NCBI GenBank assembly: GCA_026874595.1
Contig: CM049308.1
Location: forward strand, 96,648,624-96,712,623
DNA: 64,000 bases
From: Sipunculus nudus
Taxonomy: Eukaryota > Annelida > Sipuncula > Golfingiida > Sipunculidae
Direction: 5' to 3'
A program made the position numbers and the translations under genes. How positions within the stretch are numbered: the first letter of the stretch is position 1; each line of letters begins with the position of its first letter. Below the pieces are notes generated by a model. The model had not been told where the DNA came from and ran no database searches. It saw nothing but the letters and a program-made list of their open reading frames with translations. Shown piece after piece: positions 11,399-23,373 of the stretch.

Positions 11399-13242
11399 TC
11401 AATTATATGCATGGGGTTATGCATAAAACTCTAATTGAAGCCGAGAGGATGACCGGAGAATTTTCGTAGAAGTTGTGTTAAATAAAATGAAGAAATATGT
11501 TAAATAAAATCATTATTATATGAAAATATATATTATGCTGAACATCGCCATTTTAAGTTGCCCTCCGAGCCCGTGAATCCGCCAGTAAAGGAACCTGTTA
11601 TCTTGCATGGTAGTACAGTACAGCGCTGAGACATGATCTCGATAATTGCATTCCGGGTATAACGCACAAAAACTGAGCATTAACATGGTCGGGCAATCCC
11701 GCTGCGCAAACGTTCGTGGTAGCATTATATTATGTGGTACATTTTATGGCTGTATATATTTTTAAATATCACGCACTCCTTTCTGTTTGAAAGCTGAGCC
11801 AATGTTTTCCAGTGAAACAGTCACTGCGTTCAAGCAGTGTGTTAAACCCGGATCCCACTCCGGATCCCGGACCCCAAGAAAAATTTGTAATTCTTAAACT
11901 CTCATGGTAATTTGTCCAGATATTTTAGCATAATCTTATCTAAAGACATATTTTATATCATGTTTGGTTAAAACATAAAAAATAGTTTTGCAACAAAATT
12001 TGATAAAAAAAAACCACTTACGGACCCTGGCGCACGGACCTCACGGATTACACGGACCCCGTTTTCTCGTTGTTTTACCATTTCTTTAGCACATACATGA
12101 ATTTCACATCACGTTTAGCCATAACACCCTTGTAATTTATTATTGTGTTTGTATCTGTATTTTTTAATTTCTGTCTCAGTTTTTATTCATAATTTTATAT
12201 ATTATAATAATTAAAAACATTTAAAAAATCAATATTTTGGAACCTGTAGTTGCTTGAATTGCAAGTAATCAACAATTCCTTTCGGTATTTATATTATTGC
12301 CAACTTTAAAATTGCATGGTTGTTATGAATGGAGCACGAAACCTGTTGTTATGTGGAAGTGCTCTGATATATCAGTCTCAGGTCCGCTCAACTGTTAGTG
12401 CACTTCAAATTAAATCTCCCCCGCTGTGTCAGCACTATAATATTTTCATTTAAAATAACAAATATTATATTTAGTGTGTGACATGAGTGCTATTTTTGTC
12501 CTCTTTTAGTCATAAATAAAAATATGAGCGGTGGTTACTGGGGTCCGTCAAAATTGAACAGTCGGCAAATTCAAGTAAATGAGGTTCGATCGTCTTCATC
12601 GAAATATTTTTGTAATTATAAATCTTTCAGTGAATCGGTCATTTACAAATGTGTAACATTTAGGGACTTTGCCTTGTCCTTACATCAACAATAGTGGTGT
12701 TTTTATCGGTATAAATAATGGAAAATGAGGAAATAGGTTTATGGGGTCCGGGGACCGTGGGGTTCGGGTTTTACACACTACCCTGCATTCACTACCGCTC
12801 TGAAAATTTTCATTCTTTGAAAGATCCGCCTTTTAAGCATTTTCCTCACGCGAGATCTCCTTGTGCACAATAGACCTTTTCGCTGCGCGGAGGTTGCCTT
12901 TTGAGAAGGGATCACTAATGGGGATTATTTCGGGCCGGTCACCGCAAATTTAAGAAAAGCCCAGATAGGGCCCCCGGAGAAAAACTCTGTCCCGCCATCA
13001 CACACCCTATGGCCATTGTGTTACCGGGCCGAAAGACACAAAGAAAAGAGGCGCCCACGGGGGAGCAAATATTAAAATTATTAATTATGCAGGTAACACG
13101 CAAATATTGCAAATAAAAGGGGGCGGAATCTCTTCGGACAAACCCAGAGCATATGTATGTCGAAAATCACGGCAATCCGTACGGCGGTATCAGAGAAGAT
13201 ACGGAAAATCACAAAAATCGCCTTACGCTATTAATATATAGA
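11399..13242 (-). mobile_element. Second Helitron 5' end and its interior
   Basis: A second copy of the Helitron 5' end lies at 13242, and the about 120 bp inside it (13120-13242) closely match 11260-11398. No second 3' hairpin was found between 11399 and 13120. Both 5' ends may thus share the single 3' end at 11089, giving one 2.15-kb element with an internal duplicate start, or two elements landed in tandem and one lost its end. Confidence 0.5.
11833..12783. mobile_element. hAT-like TIR element, about 0.95 kb
   Basis: The ends are inverted copies: CAGTGTGTTAAACCCG on the left and, reverse-complemented, TAGTGTGTAAAACCCG on the right, followed inside by GGACCCCA-rich sequence. Possible 8-bp target duplications TGCGTTCA (11825-11832) and TGCATTCA (12784-12791) match at 7 of 8. 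The exact ends are uncertain by 2-3 bases. No transposase is seen. Confidence 0.55.
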
Positions 13243-13732
13243 TAGTAGTGATTCTTTGAGTAAACTAAATGTTTTTTCTTTTAAGTATGAATTTGTAAAT
13301 TTATGAATATGATTTATTCTTATGATATTTATGATAAAAGGGAATGAGCAAATAAGTGTATGATTACTGAAATTCTGAAATGAACTTTCCCGTTGTGCAA
13401 CTATATAAAAATTAATTTGAGAAAAAAAATGTATTTTATAACTTCTTTTATTTTATTATAACCTTTATCTATTTATTAATGTTACAAAATTAGTTTTCCT
13501 TCTTTTATTGTTTGTATTATAGATGATAAAATGAATGGCACAAGCACAAAGAATCGTTAAATAAATGTATCACCTATTAAAACAAGTGTGTGGTTCTTCA
13601 TATTACCAATAGACAGAATGGCTGTCTTATAAGTGTACACAATACATTGTGATGTTGGATATCCAGAATTAACCTGAACAAAGCAATTTCTCAACCAGGG
13701 TTCGTTTCCTAGCGCAAATTTCGCATGCACAT

Positions 13733-13750
13733 AAAGGCTTATGCTCGCCA
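13733..13750 (-). other. Primer-binding site of gypsy element 1
   Basis: On the minus strand, two bases after the 5' LTR end, the sequence reads TGGCGAGCATAAGCC. A start with TGG, complementary to the CCA end of a tRNA, is the usual mark of minus-strand cDNA priming. The second retrotransposon has TGGCGAGC at the same place (27267). I cannot name the tRNA. Confidence 0.65.
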
Positions 13751-13752
13751 GT

Positions 13753-14128
13753 TGTAAGGGATTTCTAATTCTGAGAACAGGATTTTCGTTTTTTCTATCT
13801 GGCTGTGTAATTCAAAGAACCACAACAAATATATAGGGTTATAAACACAACTAAAAACTTTAACAACTATCGAACTGCATATGGTCTTAAGTACAAGAAA
13901 TAAAGCACATACCAAGGTTGTCAAGGCTGATTCCTGGAAGTACAGAAGATGGCGCTTTGAATCACAGACCAACTCTTCTGCATCAGCTGGAAGCCCAAAC
14001 CCGACTGGCCTTCACCACGTGTGTGCTAGACAGGGGAAAAGGTCACTGACCGCCATACAGTACCCAAGTTAATGATCACCCAGATAAGGTGATACTCAGC
14101 CCAGGGTGGAAACAGGCGGCTAGTTACA
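13753..14128 (-). repeat. 5' LTR of the minus-strand gypsy element
   Basis: A 376-bp partner of 4232-4608, differing by about 16 substitutions or small indels by eye. It carries the promoter and polyadenylation functions by definition, but I cannot place a TATA box or start site. Confidence 0.9.
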
Positions 14129-14650
14129 GTACGATTCTACGTAGTGTGCATGGCTGGTTGCATACCGATCACGTGGATATGTCAAAGGTCAATAAGGCGA
14201 GGGGGCACATAAGGCCAGCAAAATACATATTCCTACTTCGAATTAACTATAAAAAAGGGGAATCAATACTGTTTTCTTTACGGATTTTATTATGAATTAT
14301 GAAACATTTTCACCGATTGACCGTGCAGGTTATGCTCTCTAATAAAAGACCATGTTTATAGTGTGGTCCGTGTTTATAATGCAACCTTCCCTGTGACAGT
14401 TTATCCGGGGAGCACGTGTAGAATTAAAGCATCAGTCACACATTTAATTAAGCATGTAATCAAGGAGGGAAACCATTTCAGCCGACGGCTTGAATCATAT
14501 CAATGGTCAATTAGAAGAAAGAGTCGTCAGTGGTCCATGAGGTAACCCTGCAAACCGGGCGATCAGTAGTCCGTGGGACCGTTGTAAGCACATGAATATC
14601 CGGGATTGTCGTGCATGATGGACGGATTTTATTATACAATTACCCGATAT
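14129..14650. other. Unassigned flanking sequence
   Basis: No gene or clear repeat. CATACCGATCACGTGGATATGTCAAAGG (14161-14188) resembles CTTACCGATCACGTGAG... near 3845 only loosely. Confidence 0.35.
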
Positions 14651-14654
14651 ATAA

Positions 14655-15300
14655 ATTTATCAGATATTCATATATAGTCAAGCGGTTAAGCTCCCCTGTT
14701 TGGAAGAATTGTGCAAAAAATGAAAGAAGCATGAAAGTTGGCAAAACTGTTCTTTGGAGCTTAATGGTGAATTTCAGATATAGAGCCAAGCTGAAAATAA
14801 ATTATCTTGGCCAAAATCCAAGATGGCGGCCAAAATGGCCGCGGGATAAAAAAAATGTCAATATCTTGAGTTATAATGTCGCTAGATACCATGGCAAGTA
14901 CTTTATATCTATATGTTTTTTTTTTTGTTGAGAAATTCATTTTTTTTAGGTTCAAACCTCTCAAGATACTCATTATTTTTTTTTTAAACAAGAGTTCGGT
15001 AATATTCCCGTAAGTTTAGCGGTTAAGCTGCACATATAAAAGAATTGTGTAAAAGATAAAAGAAGAATGAAACTTGGAATAATGGTTGTCCAGACCATAC
15101 TCAATATTTCCAGATATGAGGCCAAGCGAAATTCAGAATATCTTGGTTAAAAATCCAAGTTGGCGGACAATATGGCCGCGCCGAATTATGAAATAATAAT
15201 ATATGCGGTGTTATTTGTCCTAGAATGTATTGTGTGCACTATTGCTATGTTTTTTGGGGTCGAGAAATTTATTTATATGGGTTTCAAGTCATGGTAATGA
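14655..15300 (+). repeat. Two tandem copies of a 330-bp repeat
   Basis: Copies at about 14655-14990 and 15000-15300 share the blocks GCGGTTAAGCT, AGAATTGTG, GCCAAG, a block reading CAAGATGGCGGCC in the first copy and CAAGTTGGCGG in the second, ATGGCCGCG, and a closing GAGAAATT(T/C)ATTT block. An inverted third copy lies at 18185-18480. The AAGATGGCGGC word in the first copy matches the known YY1-binding consensus. Confidence 0.8.
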
Positions 15301-16020
15301 CTTTGTGAATGAAATTTGGGTTTATTTAGGATTATAATTGTGCTAATTGCCTTCTATTAAGCACATGGAACGGTAAAACGTATTTGTTGAATACTGTGCT
15401 GAAATGTTATATATATGTTAATTTTAAATATTTGAACACTATGTCTGTTTCAATGTAATGAGTAGTAAAACGCTCCGCGTTCTCCACTGGGGACGAATGT
15501 TCAATAACCGGTGTTGCTATGAGGGTGGGTTGAAGTGATTTTCTCATGGATTTCTGATTCTAGCGACCCCTACCGAACACCACCATTTTAGCCATGGAGG
15601 TGCCTTTTACTAGTTATATATTATAACTATAGTATAAATATAGTTGTACAATCCATTTAAAATAATTTTTTTCTCATAAATTTCATTTAAGACTGAATGC
15701 GCGCATGGCAGGATACACTAGGGTAGAAGCTCACGTCTGTCAGATGTATAGATCCAATGACTTTTTTACTATAAGGTGATGGTGCAGCTTTCAGACTCTT
15801 TGTTTGCATGAAGACAGAATAAGTACACATTTAGAAACTCACAACATTATGCTGTACGCTTTCTTAAGGATAGATTTAGACCTGTTGGTATCACTTTCTA
15901 TGAGAATTAGTTTATCCATACGATAAAGACGATAACTTATTAAAAAGAAGTCATAACCTATCGTTGAGACATTAGAGGGAATATCTTGGATTCTGGCGAA
16001 ATTTCACCATTATGCCATTG

Positions 16021-16093
16021 AGACATCGACGGGGTTCGAAGTTGAGACTTGCAACTCCGATGCCCAAAGTTGTAACCACTAGGCGACCTTCTT
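16021..16093 (-). ncRNA. tRNA-derived (SINE-like) stretch
   Basis: On the minus strand TCGCCTAGTGG (from 16086) resembles a pol III A box and ACTTCGAACCC (16042-16032) a B box, exactly 44 bases apart as in a tRNA (positions 8 and 52). The acceptor arms do not pair, so it is not a working tRNA. A tRNA-derived SINE head or a decayed tRNA copy is most likely. Confidence 0.45.
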
Positions 16094-17656
16094 CCCCTTT
16101 ATATGCTATCATTGTTATGCGGTGATTGTGCATGACAAAAATCAATTGACCGCCATAGCACATCAGCTTAAAGAACAGAACCGTTACATTCACCAATCTA
16201 GTCAATGAAAACTCAAACCTAACTTTGTACTGAACTTTGAAGTTATCAAGATGATGAAGATAAAATGTATGTTTGGAACCTAAGAGTTTATTATATTTTT
16301 TAACCTTGTCGTGTGAATTCGAAATTTCTCTCTTGCGCCTTGCTCTTCCATTCCCTCATCATATATCCATTCAAATTCAAAGATCGTCTGGCTTGAACAC
16401 TGGCAGCACTGACTCCTGAAGTTTGATACATGTGGTAAATACTCTTATAATACATGCATGTACTACATGAATCTACAATTTTCCATAACGTAGCAAATGA
16501 AAGTATTTTGTTGACACTATAATGCAAAGTGAATGCCAGCTCGTTAAAAAGGAAAACGTTTTAAATCACGAAAATAGCATCACAGCAAAAAGTAATGAAA
16601 TTTTTCTGATTACCGTTCATTATTTCGTACGAACATCATTACAACATCACAATAATAGCAATCTGCAAAGGTATCTACATGTATGTTGAATATGTCATGC
16701 ATTCATCACCATAGCACAAAGGTAGCAAACAGCAACATGTTATGCTCCTCCAAACATGTGCTGATTCTGTCTTCATGCCAGCATACAGTGTGAAAGCCAT
16801 CACCTTATGGCAAAAGAAGCATAGAATCTATACAGCAAACAGGTGTGAGCTACTACATATGTGTGTATCCTATCATGCACGCATGTAGTCTAAAGAATTT
16901 ATGGTGTTCAAATACATGTAACTATTACATGTATATTAAATTTAAGCACTACAGTCTGATATTTCCCAATTTCACTAACAAAGGTTTACATGGATTTTAA
17001 GTTGATCATAAAGTAAATATCATGTTTATAAGTTTTTAAAAATCCTAACTATTCTTCGCAGATATATCAAGCTCCAAATTTGATATCAGACATGATAGCT
17101 AAATTTCTTTCATCCTCTAGGAAATCAAACAGAAGAAATCAGAAAAATTAATATAATAAAACACAGCTCAGCAAATGACACTTTCATTTGAAAATGCAGT
17201 TTTCAACACATTTTACCAGAATTTACCATTGGATGTGCTGATATAAAAGACACTTTTAGCAAAATTTCAATACGCACACAGAAGGCATAGAATCTGACAA
17301 GTGTGAGCTACTTATTTATGTCTATATCCTGTCTGATATAATAATCATAAGTAAGATGAACTTGATTTTATATGGATTGTTTATTTTATTATTATAGATC
17401 TTTTCTATGGATTGTACAATTAGTTATAATTACTATTACAAGCCCCTTTCCATGGTTCGAATTGTTGCGCTCGTTTATATATATATTGAGGAAATCAGAG
17501 GAAACGGAGAAAGCAACCGACTTTGGACGAACCTCTGCAACCCACTCTGATAGGAACGATGTTGATCAAATAAGGGGCGCTAGTGTAGATAAATGAGCGG
17601 TGTACCACTCGACTCTCCATTTCATTGAAACAGACATAGGACTCAGATGCTTAAAA

Positions 17657-17658
<2 letters not shown>

Positions 17659-17699
<41 letters not shown>
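17659..17699. repeat. (TA)n microsatellite
   Basis: About 20 TA units inside the inverted-repeat complex. Confidence 0.95.
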
Positions 17700-17701
<2 letters not shown>

Positions 17702-18480
17702 AATGTCAGCACAGTTTTATTTATGCATTTGATATTTCCCAATTGCACTAACAGAGGTTGACATGAAAGTTAGGTTGATCGTATAATCTAATTACATGTA
17801 TGTAGGTTTCAAATATCCCAAATGATTAGTGTTTTTATGAACATATCAATTTTTTTAATTTATTTTAGATTTGACAGACAAGTTCCTTGCCCCCATCACC
17901 TCTTAAAAGCAATTATATTTATCCACATGCAAATAAAAAGAAATTAAAAGGATGAAATTTGAAATATTGCAATCAAAATGGTTCTACAATTCATGCATCA
18001 AAATGCACGACAAAACAAACTAACCTAGCCTAGAAAATGACATTTCATTTGAGAACAATCACAAAATATGCGACTGCTGTGCAGAACTAAAGAAAATAAT
18101 GTTTGCTGATCGATGTGCTAGACAAAGGCAATTTAGCATAATTCAAAAATCAACAAAACCAGAATTCATTCACAGAATCATTATACAGACTTGAAACCCT
18201 TATAAATGAATTTCTTGACCCCAAAAACATAAAAAATAGTGCACTTGCAATGCATTCTATGACCAATATAACCGGATATATGGATATTTTATAATCCGGT
18301 GGCCGTCATGGCCGCCATCATGGATTTTGACCAAGATAGGGTGAATTCGACTTGGCCCTTTATCTGAAAATATTGAGTATTGTATGGACAACTGTTATGC
18401 CAAGTTTCATGCTGCTTTCATTTTTTGCACAATTCTTCTCTTAACAACTGGACTAATAAACGGAGAACTTTATTAAGAAG

Positions 18481-21078
18481 ACATAGGAAAAGGTTTTGGA
18501 TTTCATCATTAATAACCTACATTTAAACGGGATATACAATTATACGATATACAATTAAGCAGGACCGACTGTATATATATATATATATATGTCTATATGG
18601 CAAACAATTCACAGTAGAAACTAATCACAAGCCGTTAATCCTCACACACACACATACGTCTCTGGCAAACAAATCACAGTAGAAAGTGATCACAAGGTTC
18701 TGAATAAATGTTCATAACAGAACATAATAAAGGTGAAGTTTTCCAAGAACAATTAGCGTTCTGGATTTCGTGAGAATCAATAATCTTTGCCTGAGAAATC
18801 TGGCATTTTGTATGATTTTTTACAGATAGAAATTTTAGCTTTTGAGGTTTCGCTAAACAACACGATAATGTGTCATAGTGACCTTAATTTTGTATCTGCG
18901 AAGGGGGGGATTTTCGCATGCATGGAAAAGGGACCTTAAGTACGGTTATGATTTGACCTGTTAATGGACTACGATCTATTCTGAGGATTTCGGCGGCTTT
19001 CGCTATAGATAACATAATAAAGGTCACAGTGGCCTACTACATGGTTTCCACAGAAATTCAGGAAGCTTGTGCAGCTTTATTCCATATAGTCTCTCGGTTG
19101 CGATCTCCGACCTGATAATAATTAATATTAGGATGGATGGCTTATGAAGTTTTCGCTACATTTCTCGGAAAAATATGTTACAATAACCTGATTTTGGGTT
19201 TCAACAGAGGAAATATCAGGACGTGTCACTTTGTTAAGTTTGAACCTTTGAGCTTAATGATTACAATTTGTGCCCTGTTAACCTGCGGCCAGACAGACGG
19301 ACAGAGCTAGGATAAAGACCCAATATATATATATATGTATACCTCAAAAAGAGTAACATAGGTATAGAGTCCCCTATTTGTAGCTAGATCTGCTCTGAAA
19401 TATCTGGCGCTGTTTATATAAATGACAATATATTATGTATGTATATGGGTAAACTTGTAAGATTCTAAATGTGGTCAGTGAAATTTTAAAATTTCCCTCA
19501 ATACGCCTTTTTGAATTTATGCTTCAAATCATTCACGCAATTAACTTTGCTCCAAGGAATAGACCCAGTATACTCCAAGGAATAGCGACCATGCATGGTG
19601 CAATGCTCAAACGTTAAGATTTTACAATTGTCTAGGATTTGTCGAAAAGATAATTTTGGTTGGCAAAAGTAGGTAATCATGTATACGTTGTTCGTTCAAA
19701 AGCGGTTTCACAGAATGATCTCACGATCTGAAGTATATGCAGAATTCTGAGACGACGGCTGCTCTAGATTTTTGTTAAATATATTTTGTTACAGATTGGA
19801 ACGGCGTATGCTTAGCCATCACATATTCATATTGGTAGGACAAGAAAAACAGAAGTCAACGAAATCAAAGATTTTTTCCCCTGGGCAAACACGTTTAATA
19901 AAAAACTTTTGTACAATATGAGATATGACAACATGTTTAACCATAACCCCTTCATAATGGAATTAAGTTGAAAAGAATTACAAATTAGAAACTATTCTTC
20001 CTACGAAACTGTAGAATTGAAATAGGAACATAACTGTTCAGATTTAACATTAATGTGGCTTATCTTGGCTTTTATTTAAGCGAGTAGCCGGTTTTAAAGG
20101 TTATTGTAAATACAGGTAAAACATGTTTGGACAGACATGGTCACATCCATTGTACAATGCATATATTACACAGATTATACCCGTATAATCTTCAGCCTGG
20201 CGATCAGGCCTACTGTCGGGAGAATTGTCGCTCGTCCTCTCTCCCTCTGGTATCCTGATCAAGGCCGGGTGCACTTTAGGCGTTGAGTACTAAAAATCTC
20301 GTAGTTAGATATTCCATTCAAAAGTGCAAACAAGACAAAAACTGCATCACAGACCTCTCGTGTTGCTCATTACCATGCAGCATTGCAAACTTGTTTCGAC
20401 CCTTTGTGGCTGACTGTACCTTATTTTAATTTGATTGAAATTACTGACATAAACAAGGGGTCTACCACTTCCTTTCCTCATCCATGCCCTCAAGCTCGTA
20501 AACAGCATCTGTAGTCTGTGTCATACATGATGGAGTTCATCTCAGGCTTGGCAGCCCAAGGGCAATATACGGATCGGGTCAGCCGAATCTGTTAAACTGT
20601 AATTGTTTCTAATTTTATGAATTTAATTGTCATTCGGTATACATATGCATGGCGAAGATTTAAAAAATATCATCTTTAACCTCGCACATTAAATTGCAGA
20701 TAAAACTCCAGAAACACCTGGAAGTACGTACTCGAACTAAATAGGCTGGAATATTACGAGTTCTGTTCTAATAACCAGGGATCACCATCACATCAATTAA
20801 CCAACTGTCTTGAGCTCCGACCCGAACGATAATTTAATTTCACTATTCAAGACGACACACTGAAACAATATATTTGGATACAACATCAATAGTATCAGTC
20901 AGTACCATTTCGTCACCGGCTCAGCCATCAGTCGAGTCATACTGCCATTAGGCTTTACTGGTTAGTCACTGTCCTGACAACAATGCCCGCCACCAGCATG
21001 GTATGTTCTGCTTGACTCTGTCCGTCTGTCACACCAAGTGCACATGGGTAAATCACATAAACTGAAATGAATCTGAGA
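18481..21078. other. Largely unique intergenic sequence
   Basis: No gene recognised. It holds a TA run (18570-18590), a local duplication (GGCAAACAATTCACAGTAGAAA at about 18600 and 18664), and another near 19549-19585 (TCCAAGGAATAG twice). The stretch just left of UQCC2 (20600-21078) may be its 3' untranslated region. The complement of AATAAA occurs near 20075, too far to claim. Confidence 0.4.
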
Positions 21079-21384
21079 TTAGTCTCTCAGGTAGTCCATG
21101 GCCTCTGTGGACGTCACGGTCCGTAGTTCCTCCAAGGTCAGACCAGTGCAGCCGGTAAGTTTGGTTTTGTAAGCATTTCGGTGGTAATCGGAAGCCATGC
21201 GCTGAAGGCTCTCAAATTTTTGGTCACATTCTTTTTCGTTATGAATCGCTGTTGCTTCCCCCTGACTGAAGGCTTTAGCAACTTCCTGACGAATCACAGT
21301 TCCCAAGTCCCTTCCAGATTTAGTGGGGTCGGCTGCCCACTTATCGCACAGCCTCATGAACGACCGATACCTGGCAGCGGACAT
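21079..21384 (-). CDS. UQCC2: Complex III assembly factor 2 (UQCC2)
   Basis: A 101-codon intronless frame with a good start context (CAAAATG). The protein begins MSAARYRSFMRLCDKW and has GRDLGTVIRQEVAKAF, CDQKFESLQRM and GLTLEELRTVTSTEAM. These match, block by block and in order, the UQCC2 (MNF1, C6orf125) family: the RYR-F--LC-EW start, K-GRDLG--LRQ-VA-AF, CDQ-YESL-RL, GLSLEE. UQCC2 is a small mitochondrial protein that works with UQCC1 to stabilise newly made cytochrome b during assembly of respiratory complex III. Human UQCC2 is about 126 residues; this one stops about 25 residues earlier, after DYLRD. The human gene has several introns and this has none, so it is either a natural intron-poor gene or an intact retrocopy. 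No disabling change is seen. CTGGTTCCTCAG just upstream (about 21405-21393) could be a splice acceptor for a non-coding first exon. Confidence 0.8.
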   Translation of the reverse strand: MSAARYRSFMRLCDKWAADPTKSGRDLGTVIRQEVAKAFSQGEATAIHNEKECDQKFESLQRMASDYHRNAYKTKLTGCTGLTLEELRTVTSTEAMDYLRD

Positions 21385-21600
21385 TTTGGCTGAGGAACCA
21401 GGTCACATGATCGCTGTGAGAACTAGGTGAGGGGCCGTCAACTGATCCATATGTAGTTTCCGTGTAAGAGTATCCCAACTTAATCATGGTTGGTTACTTA
21501 TGATGTCAGTGAATTTTATGAAGAGAATTAAGTAAGCTAATGTAAAGCAGAATGAATTAGTTGATCAACACTGATTTGCTTATTTAAGAATATCAATGCC

Positions 21601-21701
21601 CAGGGGCGGATCCAGTATTTAGGAGGGGGGGGGGGGGGGGGTCCAACCCAGGAGGACTAATGAAAACCCTAAAAAAGGTCCTCCCCCTGGATGCGCTTCT
21701 G
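21601..21701. mobile_element. 101-bp miniature TIR element
   Basis: Starts CAGGGGCGGATCCAG and ends with the inverted partner (CAGAAGCGCATCCAG when reverse-complemented). ATGCC lies directly outside both ends (21596-21600 and 21702-21706). It encloses a 17-G run (21625-21641). The CAGGGGCGGATCCAG type of end is a hAT-like miniature-element signature in many animals. Confidence 0.6.
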
Positions 21702-22264
21702 ATGCCTTTCACGGACTCACGATTGAAATCCAGTGCTGGCGGCCGGTGGGGGGGGGGGGGGTATTAGGAAAATTAACCGACGCCTATATATATAGGCCTA
21801 CAAAGTGGAGAATGTTATATCTTTATATCTGGTCCATCTTTTTATTATTTACTTAATATTCTAAATATTGAGTCAATAATAAAGAGACTGGCCATAGAGT
21901 GTGAAAAACGCTTGGAAACTATCAGATAAGTAATAATAATAAATAAGGAAATGACCTGGAAAAGTAACAAATTTAGCCAAAATTAACATTATTAGCAATT
22001 CAAGCGCCTGTGTATATATATAGGCCTCTACACATCCGGCTTGGAGGGGAAGCACCATGAGTGGTATATTTTTTTTTCAATTTTGTTTCATCATAATTTT
22101 AATAAGTATCAAAATGTGCGTTGACACTTTGATGTTCAAATTAGTCCTATCATTTTTTGGCCGTCCATGCATGTAGGCCTATGGTTCCCCCTTCCAAGTT
22201 GACCTTACTCGATCGACATCATACTGACCTTCGGCTGTGCGCGGCAGACTTGTAAACCGAGAGG

Positions 22265-22344
<80 letters not shown>
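22265..22344. repeat. (TC)n(TA)n microsatellite
   Basis: A TC run passes directly into a TA run, the same compound form as at 1283-1348. Short Arg/Glu and Tyr/Ile pseudo-proteins over it are artefacts. Confidence 0.95.
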
Positions 22345-22347
<3 letters not shown>

Positions 22348-23366
22348 AAGGCTGCGCGCCCATGAGTTTTAATCAAATTTTGTCATTTACATAATCATGG
22401 TATGGAAGAAACAGTCAGCTTTGGTATTATTGACATTTCTTTTTTTCGAATTCCGATTGCATTTAATTCAACATTTACAAACATTTCGTGAACATCTTGT
22501 ATTCAAGCGATCATGAGTGGTTTGCTCCAAATATTGGACAAGGAATTGTAGAATTTTATTTTTGAGACATCTCATCGAACCCCCGAGATCAGCTGAGTAC
22601 ATCTGGTCCCCGAAACGTCCACCGACTCAACAGTACAATATACGTCAGAACGGTTTGGGAACTAGCAAGTCAGACAGCGGCCGTGACTTCCGCTGGAATT
22701 GGTGGAATACACGGGAAGCCCCAGAATTTACGAAAATACCGTGCTTTGTCAGAACTACTTGTCCGGTAGGTGCACTGCGAACGAAGCATTTGTTTATGTT
22801 TTTAAAGAAAAAGTACTCATTGACATTAAAGTGCGGGTGTCTTCACGATTAGGCGTGTGAAGACGGGTAAACAAGTGCGCTGACTGACTGAGGTTGGCTG
22901 GTGCATTTTGACATGGATGGATTCGTCTGGCCTTAGTTGACCTCCCGTAAACAAAAACATACACCCTATAATCCCCCTCTCTGTTATATTTTTCTTAATT
23001 TTGAGAATGTTAATAAGTACAAGATTTTCAACACTATTTGCTTCGAAAACTAGAAATTTTCAGAAGGAATGCGTGTTTTCGGTGAAGTTCTGTAATCAAG
23101 ACACATTCCAGTAACTGGCACTGGCAATGCTAACCTTGCAAGTCAGGTACTGTCAACAACTCAAGATGACGTGGTTGTGTGTTATATACAGATATGCTAA
23201 GTTTAGCCATTATGCTGTGGGACTGAAAGGATTTGTTACTTACAGTACTCTAATTTCCACCTTTAATTTCCCACCATCAATTTATGTTCACCCTCACAAA
23301 AAATATATACAAGAGATTATTTCTATGAACCATCTGGTTTTTCATGTACACTGAAATTTTATTGCA
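22345..23366. other. Unassigned, relatively CpG-rich stretch
   Basis: Between 22560 and 22770 the composition is less AT-rich than its surroundings, and a 111-codon plus-strand frame (22517-22852) runs through it. The protein matches nothing I recognise, and the minus strand is also open for part of it. It could be a promoter or untranslated exon (CCGGTAGGTGC near 22763 resembles a splice donor). I see nothing firm. Confidence 0.35.
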
Positions 23367-23373
23367 CTTGAAG

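Larger units (their letters stand above)
10474..13752 (-). other. Leader of gypsy element 1 with nested insertions
   Basis: The stretch between the gag start and the primer-binding site is 3.3 kb, far longer than a normal leader. At least two later insertions explain this: Helitron sequence (11089-13242) and a hAT-like element inside it (11833-12783). The rest (10474-11088 and 13243-13752) has no ORF of note and is probably the true leader. Confidence 0.65.
4232..14128 (-). mobile_element. Ty3/gypsy LTR retrotransposon, decayed
   Basis: A 9.9-kb element read right to left. Order on the minus strand: 5' LTR (14128-13753), primer-binding site, a long leader with later insertions, gag (10473-9322), protease and RT (9330-8216), RNase H (8215-7156), integrase (7155-5876), 3' tail, polypurine tract (about 4609-4622) and 3' LTR (4608-4232). 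RT, then RNase H, then integrase is the standard Ty3/gypsy order. The LTRs differ at roughly 16 of 377 positions by eye, so the insertion is old. Gag and pol carry stops, frameshifts and lost metal-binding residues. The 5-bp flanks (TGCAC and GTACG) do not match, so no target duplication is visible. Confidence 0.9.
15000..18480. mobile_element. Large inverted-repeat complex
   Basis: Several left-hand blocks recur inverted on the right: 15010-15360 with 18110-18480, TATGTCTGTTTCAATG (15440) with its complement near 17630, TCTAGCGACCCCTA (15553) with its complement near 17575, and 15700-15830 with 16770-16880 and again near 17280-17340. The arms are diverged and not evenly spaced, so this is an old palindromic element with later rearrangement rather than a clean hairpin. 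It has no transposase frame. It contains the tRNA-like stretch at 16021-16093 and a TA run at 17659-17699. Confidence 0.6.

Noticed and set aside
16021-16093. Functional tRNA gene
   Set aside because: A and B boxes are spaced correctly but the acceptor arms do not pair and the B box has two mismatches, so only a tRNA-derived repeat is claimed.
22517-22852. 111-codon plus-strand ORF
   Set aside because: No recognisable domain, part of the opposite strand is also open, and no splice or start evidence. Left as an unassigned stretch.
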